From positions 19,046,598 through 19,110,597 of the forward strand of contig OX421508.1 of the NCBI GenBank assembly GCA_949126835.1: 64,000 bases of DNA, given 5' to 3'. Within the stretch, counting starts at the first letter, position 1. Every line of letters begins with the position of its first letter. Origin of the DNA: Anisus vortex (taxonomy: Eukaryota; Mollusca; Gastropoda; Planorbidae). The notes under the pieces were generated by a model that was given only the letters and a program-made list of their open reading frames with translations, was not told where the DNA came from and searched no databases. A program made the position numbers and the translations under genes. Positions 21,867 through 33,842 of the stretch are shown here, in pieces.

Positions 21867-21926
<60 letters not shown>
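21867..21926 (+). repeat. (GA)n microsatellite
   Basis: Near-pure GA dinucleotide run of about 60 bases immediately before the duplicated 1.5-kb segment. Confidence 0.95.
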
Positions 21927-21929
<3 letters not shown>

Positions 21930-21938
21930 GGGAGAGGG

Positions 21939-23429
21939 AAACAGATAGTAAGATATATATATATATTGATATATAGGCTAGTGGTTATCATATTTGTTAT
22001 CTTTTACTAAAAATATTTTGTTATCGTTTTGTAACAAGTTGAATTTATATATAATTTAAAATAGATGCTTTAATAAGAAGAGCCAATGCTGAATCCCGAA
22101 ATAACTTGAGCGTATTCGAATCTAGATATTTCAATTTGTAAAACATTGTTCAGCTTTATCTATATTTTTAATAGGCCTACTTTATAAGCTTATTAACTTC
22201 GCCAAACTTTGTTTCTGACTGGCGACAGACCGACTGGACCTTTGTAAGGCTTATTGAACCACTTCCCGGTATCCTGTCGAACTTATACTTGGCACATAGC
22301 TGTTAAGCCCTAGACAACACGTCTCCTACCATCCCCTCATTCCAACACACAAAAATGAGTTTTTTTTAACTGCGCATCGGTATCAAATTTCTAGCCCTAT
22401 TCCCTCACTCCAACCCGCAAAAATCAGTCTTTAATTGCGCATTGGTGAATCCCTACTAGACACGCTTGAACGGACTTTCCCAATATTTTAAAATCATTAA
22501 ACACTATGCCCTCTTTATGATATATTATTTTAGCTTTTTGTTAATTTCCGTTTCTTTTTTTTTTTTATTGTAGGTCGCAAAGAAGAAATTCTAATGCCTG
22601 CTTAGGATAAAAAGGCTCATATAAATTTAAATATTATAAAGGATTTAGGCATGGGGACGTCCATTAATTACGTCAACAATTTTTAGGCGATTTTTTACCT
22701 CCCCCTCTCCCCCTTGTCAACAACTGTCAAACTTTCAGAGACCCCCCCCCCCCTAAATAATTACGTCAACGATTTGTTACCACCACCACCCCTCATAACA
22801 AGTAACAAAATTTTAGACGCTTGAAACGGAAAGGTCTATGCATAGACTATAATATACATGGACCACTTGCTTTAGTATTTCTGCTATATGATGACTTGAA
22901 ACACTGATGTTCGGAGTTCCCGATTCTAAATAACGTAATTGCTATTAGCTTACAGGAAATAAAGTTATTGAAATACAACTTCCGTTTTATTTAATCGCTG
23001 TGATTTTCTCAATGAAAAATTAAATTCGAAAGTTGTACAGAGCGGAAACATTTATAGATCAGTGTTGTGTGCGCAAGGAAAAAGAATATAAACTCTAAAA
23101 ATAGAGCAGGCGTTCCAGCTTATTATAGTCAATGATAATATTCATTTAAAGTCGAAAAAAATGCGATTTAATAAAACGGAACTTGTCTAACAATTACTTC
23201 ATTTAGAATCGGGAATTGCAAAAAAAAAAAAGACGATAATAGCATTAAAAACTAAAGCAAGCGGTCCATGTATATTATAGTCTATGATCTATGCTATAAT
23301 TAATTGTAGGCTAATACATTTTAAAACATGTTTAAAAGATTTCAGATTGACTATAACTCTCATAGTCTAAAGGCGTAGCCAGAAAGGGGGTGTAACATGG
23401 TTCCTGCCCCCCTCACTCGCCCCTCCCAC
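21939..23429 (+). repeat. 1.49-kb tandem segmental duplication, unit 1
   Basis: Starts 'aaacagatagtaagatatat' and ends 'cactcgcccctcccac'. The next unit begins with the same words at 23430, and base-by-base reading shows very few differences. Each unit contains an inverted repeat: an arm of about 150-170 bp at 22825-22990 is answered near 23155-23300. It also holds a GC-rich 'ggggacgtccattaattacg' motif at 22652 that recurs inverted near 29630. No protein-coding frame seen. Confidence 0.92.
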
Positions 23430-24954
23430 AAACAGATAGTAAGATATATATATATATTGATATATAGGCTAGTGGTTATCATATTTGTTATCTTTTACTA
23501 AAAATATTTTCTTATCATTTTGTAACAAGTTGAATTTATATATAATTTAAAATAGATGCTTTAATAAGAAGAGCCAATGCTGAATCCCGAAATAACTTGA
23601 GCGTATTCGAATCTAGATATTTCAATTTGTAAAACATTGTTCAGCTTTATCTATATTTTTAATAGGCCTACTTTATAAGCTTATTAACTTCGCCAAACTT
23701 TGTTTCTGACTGGCGACAGACCGACTGGACCTTTGTAAGGCTTATTGAACCACTTCCCGGTATCCTGTCGATCTTATACTTGGCACATAGCTGTTAAGCC
23801 CTAGACAACACGTCTCCTACCATCCCCTCATTCCGACACACAAAAATGAGGTTTTTTTTACTGCGCATCGGTATCAAATTTCTAGCCCCATCCCCTCACT
23901 CCAACCCGCAAAAATCAGTCTTTAATTGCGCATTGGTGAATCCCTACTAGACACGCTTGAACGGACTTTCCCAATATTTTAAAATCATTAAACACTATGC
24001 CCTCTTTATGATATATTATTTTAGCTTTTTGTTAATTTCCGTTTCTTTTTTTTTTATTGTAGGTCGCAAAGAAGAAATTCTAATGCCTGCTTAGGATAAA
24101 AAGGCTCATATAAATTTAAATATTATAAAGGATTTAGGCATGGGGACGTCCATTAATTACGTCAACAATTTTTAGGCGATTTTTTACCTCCCCCTCTCTC
24201 CCTTGTCAACAACTGTCAAACTTTCAGAGACCCCCCCCTATATAATTACGTCAACAATTTGTTACCACCCCCCCCTCATAACAAGTAACAAAATTTTAGA
24301 CGCTTAAAACGGAAAGGTCTATGCATAGACTATAATATAAATGGACCACTTGCTTTAGTTTTATCATTGACTATAATATACATGGACCGCTTGCTTTAGT
24401 ATTTCTGCTATATGATGACTTGAAACACTGATGTTCGCAATTCCCGATTCTAAATAACGTAATTGCTATTAGCTTACAGGAAATAAAGTTATTGAAATAC
24501 AACTTCCGTTTTATTTAATCGCTGTGATTTTCTCAATGAAAAATTAAATTCGAAAGTTGTACAGAGCGGAAACATTTATAGATCAGTGTTGTGTGCGCAA
24601 GGAAAAAGAATATAAACTCTAAAAATAGAGCAGGCGTTCCAGCTTATTATAGTCAATGATAATATTATTCATTTAAAGTCGAAAAAAATGCGATTTAATA
24701 AAACGGAACTTGTCTAACAATTACTTCATTTAGAATCGGGAATTGCAAAAAAAAAAGACGATAATAGCATTAAAAACTAAAGCAAGCGGTTCATGTATAT
24801 TATAGTCTATGATCTATGCTATAATTAATTGTAGGCTAATACATTTTAAAACATGTTTAAAAGATTTCAGATTGACTATAACTCTCATAGTCTAAAGGCG
24901 TAGCCAGAAAGGGGGTGTAACATGGTTCCTGCCCCCCTCACTCGCCCCTCCCAC
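23430..24954 (+). repeat. 1.5-kb tandem segmental duplication, unit 2
   Basis: Direct copy of 21939-23429. The main difference is an extra stretch at about 24349-24395 repeating 'gactataatatacatggacc' and 'gcttgctttag' within the left arm of the inverted repeat. It ends just before 'atttttttttcctatccg'. Confidence 0.92.
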
Positions 24955-26287
24955 ATTTTTTTTCCTATCCGAGGTTTTTAACAATATTTCTTTTCTTTTT
25001 GTTTACTATTGTTCTTTTCATAGAAATATTGAATAATTTCTAATTTTACGTTTCACTGATGAGCTTTTGGTACAATGTTAATTGTTAAATAGTGTATTTG
25101 TTAATTATAGCCTTCTATTGTAACCATATGTTCACTATTCCTTCTGGTATTATTGTCACCCCTCACACACACATTATACACACTGTAGTTGCCTTCCCGG
25201 TCCCCTAACTCTCCTACCTTGCGATATTTTCCACCCAAAACTTGCAATAGGCCTACTGGCGACGCCAATGATACTAATAAATTTTTATCTCATACATTTT
25301 TTACAAAAAAAATTATTAGAAATTAAAACGTAAAAATTACTAAATAGATCTATGTAGCATAATCGACCTAATTTTAATGTTTCACCGATTATAACGTAGT
25401 CAGCAAACATATATTAGTCTATATAACAGAATTAGGGATGTTAAATGGAAATAAGGTATTCTTATGTATACTAAGTAGGCCTGTTCCGTACTTCATTTGG
25501 TGGGCCACGAATTATATTTCTGAAGTAGGCCTAAATATTTTAAAATAACCATGTTAGAGATTCACACAATACACTTCATTCAATGCTTTGCAAACATTAC
25601 TTATAGTCTCAGAGAGGGCCTATTGTTGTTTGTAGTTCTATTGCCAATCCCAGCCATCGCTTACATGGCTTACATAACGAACTTCAGTCTCTGGCGCCTA
25701 ATTTAGATGTACTGAGCGGCCAAAAACTTGGTTTCTGAACGTACTCTGCAGACAGTTTTTTGGTGTGTTTGTGTTCCTTTGTTATTCCAGCCACCATGTC
25801 TCGCTAGACTAGGGTTGCCTAACGTCCGGCAAAATGAGGACCTGACCTCCTTTTTAGACTCTTGTCCTCCGTCCGGCAGGCAAAGCACAAAACCTTTAAA
25901 TATCCGGCTTTTGTAATATTTTGTTTTGTAGGAAGTAGGAATACTTACTTTACTTTACTTATGCCTTTCGCCCCACCTGGGACACCATAGCAACAAGAGT
26001 CCTCCAGGTATGCCGATCCTGGGCCAATTTCTCTACCTGACACCAGTAGGCATACAGACAAATAATTTTTTTTTTAAATGTATTAACATGTTAAGAATAT
26101 AATTAATAAACAGGTAATCATTTGTACAAGAAAATAATTATCCTTTTTTTTAAAGACTTGCATGAGCTTTAAGTTGCCCAACCAAATGCAAGCTGCCCAT
26201 TAGCCTACAGTGAATTTATATGTTTATTTTTAACAAAACTGTTTTTGCTCAGTTTACCAATACACATTTAAACTTATTGGCTGCTCT
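24955..26287. other. Intergenic sequence with hAT-like end near 25810
   Basis: AT-rich. A single terminus 'tagggttgcctaacgtccgg' at about 25810 looks hAT-like without a visible partner. 'cttactttactttactta' at 25945-25962 opens a short GC-richer patch I cannot classify. No gene seen. Confidence 0.35.
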
Positions 26288-26557
26288 CATGGGCGCCCGC
26301 AGAAAATTTTCTAGGGGGGGGCAAAATATTTTTTAGTATTGTTTTAATGTAGTTTTAATTTACTGAGCGCATTTGTATGGTGAACGAACGGACAGAACAC
26401 TGAAGTAATTGTAGTACACTGTACCGGTAGTAATGAAGGGCATACTGTAGCAACACATTTTTTATTAGCACAATATATGTATATAATAGACGTAAACCAT
26501 ACAAAAAACCTTACTTTAAACAAACAATATTACAACGTAAATTTAAAATAAAATGTA

Positions 26558-26764
26558 TTATTTAAACAAGAACTGGAGTCGTCTGTTATCGCCAAACATA
26601 TCTACAATTTTGTCCATAAACTCTTTTTTGTTGCTGTTCACTTTGTCTCTGTGTACTAACAACATGCACAATCTTGACAGACGTTCATCTGACATTGTAG
26701 ATCTAAGCCATAGGTTTTCAACCTTTTTCGGCTCACCGCACCCTTTTAAAATCTTACCGCTCAC
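26558..26764 (-). pseudogene. hAT transposase C-terminus, fragment
   Basis: Encodes LRSTMSDERLSRLCMLLVHR and then KKEFMDKIVDMFGDNRRLQF, the end of the hAT dimerisation domain. It is separated from its upstream half (28811-28900) by about 2.1 kb of later insertions. Confidence 0.8.
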
Positions 26765-27415
26765 CGCCCCCCAACTTAATTTTAATTAAACATATATAGG
26801 CCTATCATTAATTCTAAAACAAATTTATTTGTATTATTAATTTAGAAATATAAGAGACTTATTTAATAGCACTATATCATGTTATTTCTGTAATTATTAA
26901 TGTTTTAAATATAAACTCCTTAAATGGACAAAACAATTAATGCAGGAAATGTTTATTTACAACTGTTTAACGTAAATTATTTTAATCCTCTAATAATTAA
27001 ATCTTGTTATGAATACCACAATGTTGAATGTATATAAAGAAATAATAATAATCAGTAAAATTTGTTATATCACAAAACAGAACTTGTTCGGCATCACTAT
27101 TGAATCAAACGTAGAAACATTTGTTAATTAAAGGGGGATAATTATTTCGTTTCATTTGAGCTAATATTTCTGTATTTTTTTCTTTTATAAAAAAGATTTA
27201 ATGTCTTACATTTATAACTTTAAAATGATCAAACTGTAAAAAGTATTTGAAAATTATATAAATATTATATGACTAAAGAATTTAAATGTATATTTTTAAG
27301 CATTACAATAACTACTCAGTTTGTATGATTACTACGTATCTATACCAGGATTATAGGACATCTCGGTAAAACTGATATCAAAATATCATTAATATTAACA
27401 TGTGTTAGGGCGAAA
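26711..27415. mobile_element. Second hAT-like element nested in the first
   Basis: It begins 'aggttttcaacctttttcgg' followed by 'ctcaccgcaccc', a common hAT terminus. Its interior near 27290-27350 ('attactacgtatctata') matches the hAT copies at 14050-14090 and 18863-18920. The far end is hidden at the LINE boundary. Confidence 0.5.
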
Positions 27416-27479
27416 GTGAACGGTCAGCAGGGTTGACAGTCCGGTGAACCAACAATAGGACCAGCCAGCCGCACACCAT

Positions 27480-28812
27480 ATTTACCAAGACGTGTCAGAC
27501 AGCCATTTAGCAGATTTCGTTACATTATATAAGAACAAAGGGGACCGCAGCGACTGCAAAAAGACAGTAATCTCCCTTTTGAGCATAGTTGGTAAGATCC
27601 TTGCAAGAGGCACTATCAGGGCTGCAGGTGCTGTCATCTAGAGTCTATCCAGATTCTCAGTTTCAGAAGCGACTTATCCACTATAGACATGATCTCCTCC
27701 ATTCGACTGCTACAAGAGAGGTTCCGAGAGATGAATAAGCCATTATACATTGCTTTCCTTGATCTCACTAAAGCATTTGATATGGTCAGCAGAAGTGGAC
27801 TCCTCAAACTCCTGGCAAAAATAGGATTCCCTCCAAAACTGCTCTCTTTCATTGCCTGTTTTTTTTTAGAAAACCAGGTACACAGTGAAGTTTAATCAGA
27901 GCCCTTTGAAGTCTGCAGCGGTGTTAAACAAGACTGCGTACTTACACCCACCTTGTTTGGAATATTCTTCTCGTGTCTACTGTACTATGATTATGGAGAC
28001 TGCAACGAGGGTGTCTACATTCACACAAGCAGATCTGGAAAGCTCTTCAATCTAAACAGGCTCAAAGCCAAAATCTCAAGCAGTGTTCTCCTAGATGGGG
28101 AGATTAATAGTAGAATAGCTAAAGCCATGGGCACTATGGCAAGATTTAACACAAAAAAAACGAGTCTGGATGAACTCACTGCTCACACGCTCCACTAAGT
28201 CGCCAGTTTATCGAACATGCGTTCTGATTACCCTGCTGTACGGCTGTGAGACATGGAGCACATATTCCTGGGAGGAGAGAAAACTGAACACCTTTTACCT
28301 TAGGTGTATCAGACTCATTTTAGATATAAGATGGCAGGACAGGGTTTCAATCGCAGAGGTCCCACGAAGAGCAGAGTGTCAAGACATCCGTAATACTCTC
28401 AGTAACAGACGTCTCAGCTGGCTAGGTCATTTACGCCGAATGCCACAGGGTCGACTTCCACAGGACATTCTATATGGAACGTTAGCTTCGGGACAGAGAC
28501 CTGCTGGACGTCCAAAACTGAGATTTGCGGATGTCTGCAAAAGAGATATGAAACAACTCAATCTTGACCCAAACAGTGGGGAGATCATGGCGCAGGATAG
28601 GCCTACTTGGAGGGCAGGAATCAAAGAAGGTTTCAGGCTTGCGGGAGAGGAGCACGCCAGGAAAAAGACAGTGGAGAAAAATGTGGTCCACTCCGCTACA
28701 TTTAACTGCAGCAACTATGACCGTGCCTGTACGTCCAGGATTGGCCTCTTTAGCCACATGAGGACCTGCAAGGGAAATGAATCGTCTCTCGAGACGTAAA
28801 ATGCCGACGATT
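27480..28812 (+). pseudogene. LINE reverse transcriptase, 5'-truncated and frameshifted
   Basis: Pieces read YKNKGDRSDCKKTVISLLSI and then VGKILARG. At 27689 they read MISSIRLLQERFREMNKPLY and then IAFLDLTKAFDMVSRSGLL. From 28170 one clean frame gives LLYGCETWSTYSWEERKLNT, RRLSWLGHLRRMPQGRLPQD, GRPKLRFADVCKRDMKQLNL and RIGLFSHMRTCK. This is the RT fingers/palm start plus the C-terminal region of an endonuclease-RT element. The palm with the catalytic aspartates (FADD-like) is missing or scrambled. Confidence 0.85.
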
Positions 28813-28900
28813 GTGCTGAACGATCGCTCCACCGTACATGTTGTTGCTGGTAATGTTAGCAAAACTAGTAAGGCATACGGCAAGGTAACAAGTCGATGAA
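28811..28900 (-). pseudogene. hAT dimerisation motif, fragment
   Basis: The minus strand reads LLTLPATTCTVERSFST, the diagnostic ERSFS motif of hAT transposases. It continues at 26764 once the nested insertions are ignored. Confidence 0.82.
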
Positions 28901-29189
28901 ATTTTGGCTACTTTTGTATCCTCGCGTTTTCCGAAAATCAAACCAACTCAAGGCTTCACTATCTCAATTATCAATGTGGTATACCTGATTAATCCCCAAA
29001 GATAATGAGATCGATATGACAATGGAAGGAGTCACAGTTGTTACAATTAATTATAAATGTTTTAATTATTAATTTTTTTTTCTTTTTTAGTGCAAATGTT
29101 TTTTTTATCTATCAATCGGGGGGGGGGGGGGGAGCACTTTTCCAGGGGGGGCAAGTGCCCCCCCTTGCCCCCCCCTGCGGGCGCCCATG

Positions 29190-30109
29190 GCTGCTCTTAT
29201 AATAAAATTATAGTGATTGCGGGTTTAATGCAAAACGATCCAATTGAAACACAATGTCCAACCCTACGGTAGACAGCGAAGGTGAGGTTTTCTACAATTT
29301 TGGTTGGTCACACTGCCTTGCTAACAATTGCATTAGTTTCCACCCATACATAGATCTACAAACGAACAAGATGAACACAAAAATGACATCTCAACTGTAG
29401 TTTCCATAATTGATATATTTGTATTAATGTAAAACCATGTTTTTATATATTAGGCCTAACTCTATAAGTTGAACAGAGCAAATGTAGAATTTTGTAATAA
29501 ATTTGTATCAAGATTTTTTTCATAAAAAGTAACCTTGTTGACATCAACTTTTCTTGACCTCCCCCCCCCCCCCTCCCACATGTCAACAATTATCAAACTT
29601 GTTCAGACCCCCCTCCCCCCTATTTTGTTTACGTAATTAATGGACGTGCCCCATATAGGGAAAACTTTGTTTTTATGGGTTGTAAAGTCAATGTAAAAGC
29701 AAAGCGCAGGAAGAGCCGGCCTCTTAGGCCTAACTCAGGCCTATCTTAGGCCTAATAAGCATTCATTATTACTCAATGCGAGAACATGAATTCTTGGGTT
29801 TTTTTGTAATTGTAAAATTGACCACAATTTCATTTTATGTTCCAATTGGGCACCCGCGATGTTTGATGGGAAGTTGGAATCTAGCTTTAAAATTTTGTTT
29901 TCGTTGTATTAAAAACGTAAATAGCTGTTGGTTTTATCAAAGCAGCAGACGAGAATGCTCCATGTGCAGTGGTTGCCATACCTTAAGTTGATAATATTCT
30001 GGAAAGGTAGAATGATAACTGAATGCAGTAGGTCTTAGATTGTAGGCCTATAGGTTATGCTCTCTAATCTCTTCTAGCAATATCTCCTCTTTTTTCCAGT
30101 CCCATACTC
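29190..30109. other. Spacer with a GC-rich repeat end (29518-29662)
   Basis: Within it, 29518-29662 has poly-C stretches and ends 'cgtaattaatggacgtgccc', the inverse of the motif at 22652 in the 1.5-kb duplication, so both are ends of one repeat family. Several AGGCCTA motifs cluster at 29720-29755. No gene seen. Confidence 0.45.
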
Positions 30110-30320
30110 CCCCTAGCTCACTCCCTTTTTTATCCCCTCTCTTTCTCCCACCCCTTCTCTCTCTCTCTCTCTTTCACACACATTCTTCTTTCTCTTTCTC
30201 TCTTTCAGATACACTTTTCTCTCTCCCTTTTTCTCCCTACATTTCCTAAAGTCCTTCAATAATATTTCCTTACTTTCCAATCGTCTTTCTCGTCTCATTT
30301 TCTCTCTGTCTTTCACAACA
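30110..30320 (+). repeat. Pyrimidine-rich (CT)n tract
   Basis: About 200 bases of imperfect TC/TTTC runs, giving spurious R/E-rich open frames on the other strand. Confidence 0.85.
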
Positions 30321-30439
30321 TCCTAAATCGTCACACTCTGTATCTTGGCTAAATATATCTTATCTTATACATGCTTATCTTATACATTACAGACGCTCCT
30401 TCTATAAAAAAGAAGATTATTGCGTCCTACGCTCATTCG

Positions 30440-31740
30440 TGGTCCGAGTCTTCTAGTCTTGCATTTTTATTAAAGTTTTAAATGATGTTAAGTTACTGGT
30501 TTTCCTGGTTTGTTCAGGCAACCCATTCCATGCTCTAATGCCACTCGGGAAGAAAGAGTACTTATATGCATTTGTTCTCGCATAAAATTATAAGTGTTTG
30601 TGTCTTTATGTTTATCTGAGCTTTGCAACAGGTTGTAATTGGGTTGTATTTCTAAATTAGAGTTTAATGCCTTATGTATTATTACTACTTTACTCTTTGC
30701 CCTTCTGTCCTCTTCTAGGTTTGTGATTTGAATAACGGTGTTACTCTTGTTAATTGGGAATATTCACTTGTTATGAACCTTGCAGCTCTTTTTGAATTTG
30801 TTCTAGTTTTTTAATGTTTTCTTTAGTGGATGAATCTCATAGCCTACAGATGCTGCATATTCTAGTAGGCCTAACTAATGTGAAATAGCATTTTAAATTA
30901 ATATTCTTATTACATTTGTTAAAGTTCCTTTTTATGAATCATAATGTTTTGTTTGATTTTTTAATGACTTCATCAATATGTGGGTTCCAAGAAAACTTGT
31001 CATTTATTATTACTCCTAGATACTTAGCATTGTTAGTTTGAGTTAGTTCTTTACCATGAATGAAGTAGTTTGCTATTATTTGTTTCCTTTTCTTGGATAC
31101 CCTTATTAGTTGGCATTTTTCTGGGTGAAAAGACATACTCCAGTTTGATTCCCATTTTTGTAGTTCATCTAGATCTTTTTGTAGGAGTTCACTATCTTTT
31201 CCTGTCTTTATTATTCTATAAATGATGCAATCATCGGCAAATAATCTTACTTTGTTCCTGTGTTGATGCAATTTGGTAGATCATTAATATAAATTAGAAA
31301 TAGTAGGGGTCCTAGAGAACAGTTAATTGTGGAACTCCTGAGTTTACGGTTATTGGTGATGATTGAGAGCCATTTATTAACACTGTTTGTTCTCTGCCTA
31401 TAAGAAAATCCTGAATCCACTGATGTAAGGGACCAGAGATGCCAAAATATTGAAAGTTTTTTTTTAGTAGACTAGAATGATGAACTTTATCGAATGCTTT
31501 GGAAAAATCTAGCAATATAGCATCAATCTGGTTGTTATGCTATTATCTAATCCCTTAGACAAGTCATCTATTAAGCCTATTATTTGAGTCTCACGTGATA
31601 TGTTTTTCCTGAAGCCATGTTGGTATGGGCACAGTGCATTAGGTTGGCCAAATGATTTACTATTCTACTATATATTAGGCCTATATGCTCAAGTATTTTA
31701 CATGTTATGCATTTTAGGGAGGTATATTTTGACTCAGTAT
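30440..31740 (-). pseudogene. CR1/Jockey-like LINE reverse transcriptase, truncated
   Basis: The minus strand reads ILLDFSKAFDKVHHSSLLKK, then LHQWIQDFLIGREQTVLING and VNSGVPQLTVLGPLLFLIYI. Next come RLFADDCIIYRIIKTGKDSE (the FADD active site), then ANYFIHGKELTQTNNAKYLG and FSWNPHIDEV. The C-terminus near 30490-30560 reads SGIRAWNGLPEQTRKTSNLT. Order and motifs are those of a CR1/Jockey-type LINE. A few frameshifts and stops break it, and the 5' part is missing. Confidence 0.85.
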
Positions 31741-32109
31741 AACCCATGACGCCACACTACGAAAGGCATCAATATCGTCCGTTAAAATATCTGTATCAAT
31801 GCATTATATGTATTGCAAACAAATGCTGGTATAATTATTTAGGCCAAGTAACCAGTCGTCGCCACAAAACAACAATGACGTCATGCACGATAAGGAAACA
31901 GACTCGTACGCTGCCATATTATGCGCAAGGGTTTATAATACACTAAACCATATAATTTTTTTTTAAAGATGCTATCATGATTAAAATGAAAGTAAGATTA
32001 TACCAATAGCACCAGGCTAAACAGATGCAAGGGGAGAGTTGAGCAAAGAAGACCTAAACGACAGTGAGAACAGTCGATATAATTATAATAATCTGGAATG
32101 CACAGAATT
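31741..32109. other. Unassigned spacer
   Basis: No gene or element boundary seen. Confidence 0.3.
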
Positions 32110-32555
32110 AAAAAGTCTCTTAAGAACCCGGACGAGCCGAAGCTCTTATGTCCAGGGCGTAACACTTAGGTTTGAGCATAACTCTGTCCGAGTTCCAGCC
32201 ACCACACGACACGCCAAAGGCGTGGCGTGCCGTGTAACAGGGAAGGATTCCTAAGGCCAGCGACCGTTCACTGCGGTTCCCATAAGGATCATTATCGTGG
32301 TGGCTCACTCGTATTCCTGCGCTGTCACCCGGTAGCACAAATCATATGCTATAGGCACAGGCATCCAAGCACCGGGTGGATTTCGAGACGGGGTTGCAGC
32401 GTCCATTGCTACCTCCCCACCGAGACCCGGTGGCCTCTCGGCAGTGCAATGAATTTCGGACCCGCTGCGGGGGCTGTCCCCCATGCGTTCGCCCGCCGGT
32501 GTATTCTTAATGTGAATGTATCGGCGGTTTACACACTACGCCAGTCTTTGAGGCG
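32110..32555 (-). repeat. Unclassified repeat, copy C (inverted)
   Basis: Read on the minus strand it starts 'gtagtgtgtaaaccgccgat', contains 'gagccaccacgataatgatc' and ends 'ggctcgtccgggttctta', matching copies A and B (9591-10735). It carries an inner palindrome at 32197-32237 ('acacgacacgcc' and its inverse) not obvious in the others. It is GC-rich against an AT-rich background. Confidence 0.7.
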
Positions 32556-32621
32556 CATGGGTACAGTAGTGGGAATGCACAGAAGACGGCGTAAGATTGA
32601 TATAAATATAGACACAATGAC

Positions 32622-33011
32622 TAGAGGCCGACCGAAACCAAATTTTTTTTTTGGCCAAAAATGAAACCATACCGAAAGTTATACATTGACTTTTGGCCGA
32701 AACCGGAAGTTTAACTACACCTTCAACCGAAACCGAAAGATAAACCGAAATCGCAAAACTAAAGATTTTAAAAGACTGCACAGTAATTCCACACTCCATT
32801 ATTCGAGATTCTTCGAGGTGATTAAATAATCCGTTTATTATGAACTTCAATTTTCTACTTCACACAAATTAATTCGCAACAGTTTAACTAAATGAAATTA
32901 TCAATAAGCAGAGTAATAGATGCATTTTGTCATCGGCCGAAACCGAAACTACACCGAAAGGCCCCCATTTGGCTACTTTCTGTGCCGAAACCTAATTTCG
33001 GTCGGCCTCTA
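32622..33011. mobile_element. hAT-type MITE, 390 bp
   Basis: Ends 'tagaggccgaccgaaa' and 'tttcggtcggcctcta' are exact inverse copies. The flanks 'acaatgac' and 'acattgac' agree at 7 of 8 bases. The interior repeats 'ccgaaacc'-like words. Confidence 0.9.
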
Positions 33012-33789
33012 ACATTGACATTCCTATAATTTGTAACTAGAGAGATTTGGGGATGGGGAGGGTGCGATAAAAAAAAACGCTCAGAGACAGCGGGAGAGTG
33101 ATTGATAGTGGAATAGGGAGATTTCCAAAAATAAAAATATGCGCCTTCGACATTTGGCTTTTAAATACAGAGTTTAATTTAAAGAAAAATGAATTAAAGG
33201 TTGACTGAAGGCTAAATTAAAGTAAAATTCAATTAACCCTCTCTTCTATTGATTGTTTTACATACGATTCTATGATAGATGATTCATAATGGAATCAGAA
33301 AGGGCATTCACAGAGTATGTCTGGGACGGAATATCCTCGATTGCGGGCCCTCAAGAAACCATTATGGCAAAAAAAAATATATTTTTTTCGCGATCTCACC
33401 TGCCCTCTTCCTAATAGAATAGCACAAGGTGGGCTACTCCAGACAGACCTAGAGCAGGGGTCGGTAACCCACGACACGAGAACGGGAACATTGAAATTAT
33501 AATCTCCAACAGATTTGTGATGGCAGCACGGGCTTCTAGCAGAACCGGCAAAATCTGGAAATCCTTCTGACTGCAGCTTATTAGAACAAAGCTGAAGCTC
33601 TACAAATCAAATGTATGGAAGATTTAAAAAAAAAGATTTTGAAAGGTTTCAAGGGAAGATGCCTCAGTCGAAAACTAAAGATCCATAGAGGGAAGAACAT
33701 ATCTCCAGCATTAAAATTAAAAATAGAACAGAAATAAATGGCACCATATATTATATAGGCCTTATAGTAGATGGAAATGGTTGTTTCAC
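33012..33789. other. Spacer with LINE and hAT scraps
   Basis: 33500-33620 reads FVMAARASSRTGKIWKSF and then RTKLKLYKSNVW, a scrap of an endonuclease-RT element. 'caggggtcggtaacc' at about 33455 is a lone hAT-type end. Nothing else recognised. Confidence 0.45.
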
Positions 33790-33792
33790 CCT

Positions 33793-33841
<49 letters not shown>
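33790..33841 (+). repeat. (GA)n microsatellite
   Basis: Pure GA run of about 50 bases. Confidence 0.95.

Positions 33842-33842
<1 letters not shown>

Larger units (their letters stand above)
26288..29189 (-). mobile_element. hAT element with perfect 15-bp TIRs, carrying nested insertions
   Basis: The ends 'catgggcgcccgcag' and 'ctgcgggcgcccatg' are exact inverse copies, flanked by the exact duplication 'gctgctct' (26280-26287 and 29190-29197). The minus strand keeps the hAT dimerisation region in two parts. LVTLPYALLVLLTLPATTCT and VERSFST lie at about 28811-28900. LWLRSTMSDERLSRLCMLLV and HRDKVNSNKKEF lie at 26558-26710. Between the two parts sit a second hAT-like element and a LINE. The transposase upstream of this region is absent, so the element is internally deleted. 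It resembles ZMYM1-type hAT transposases (inference). Confidence 0.9.

Noticed and set aside
30113..30316. R/E/K-rich open frame on the minus strand
   Set aside because: It is only the translation of an imperfect (CT)n tract; no splice sites or codon pattern support a gene.
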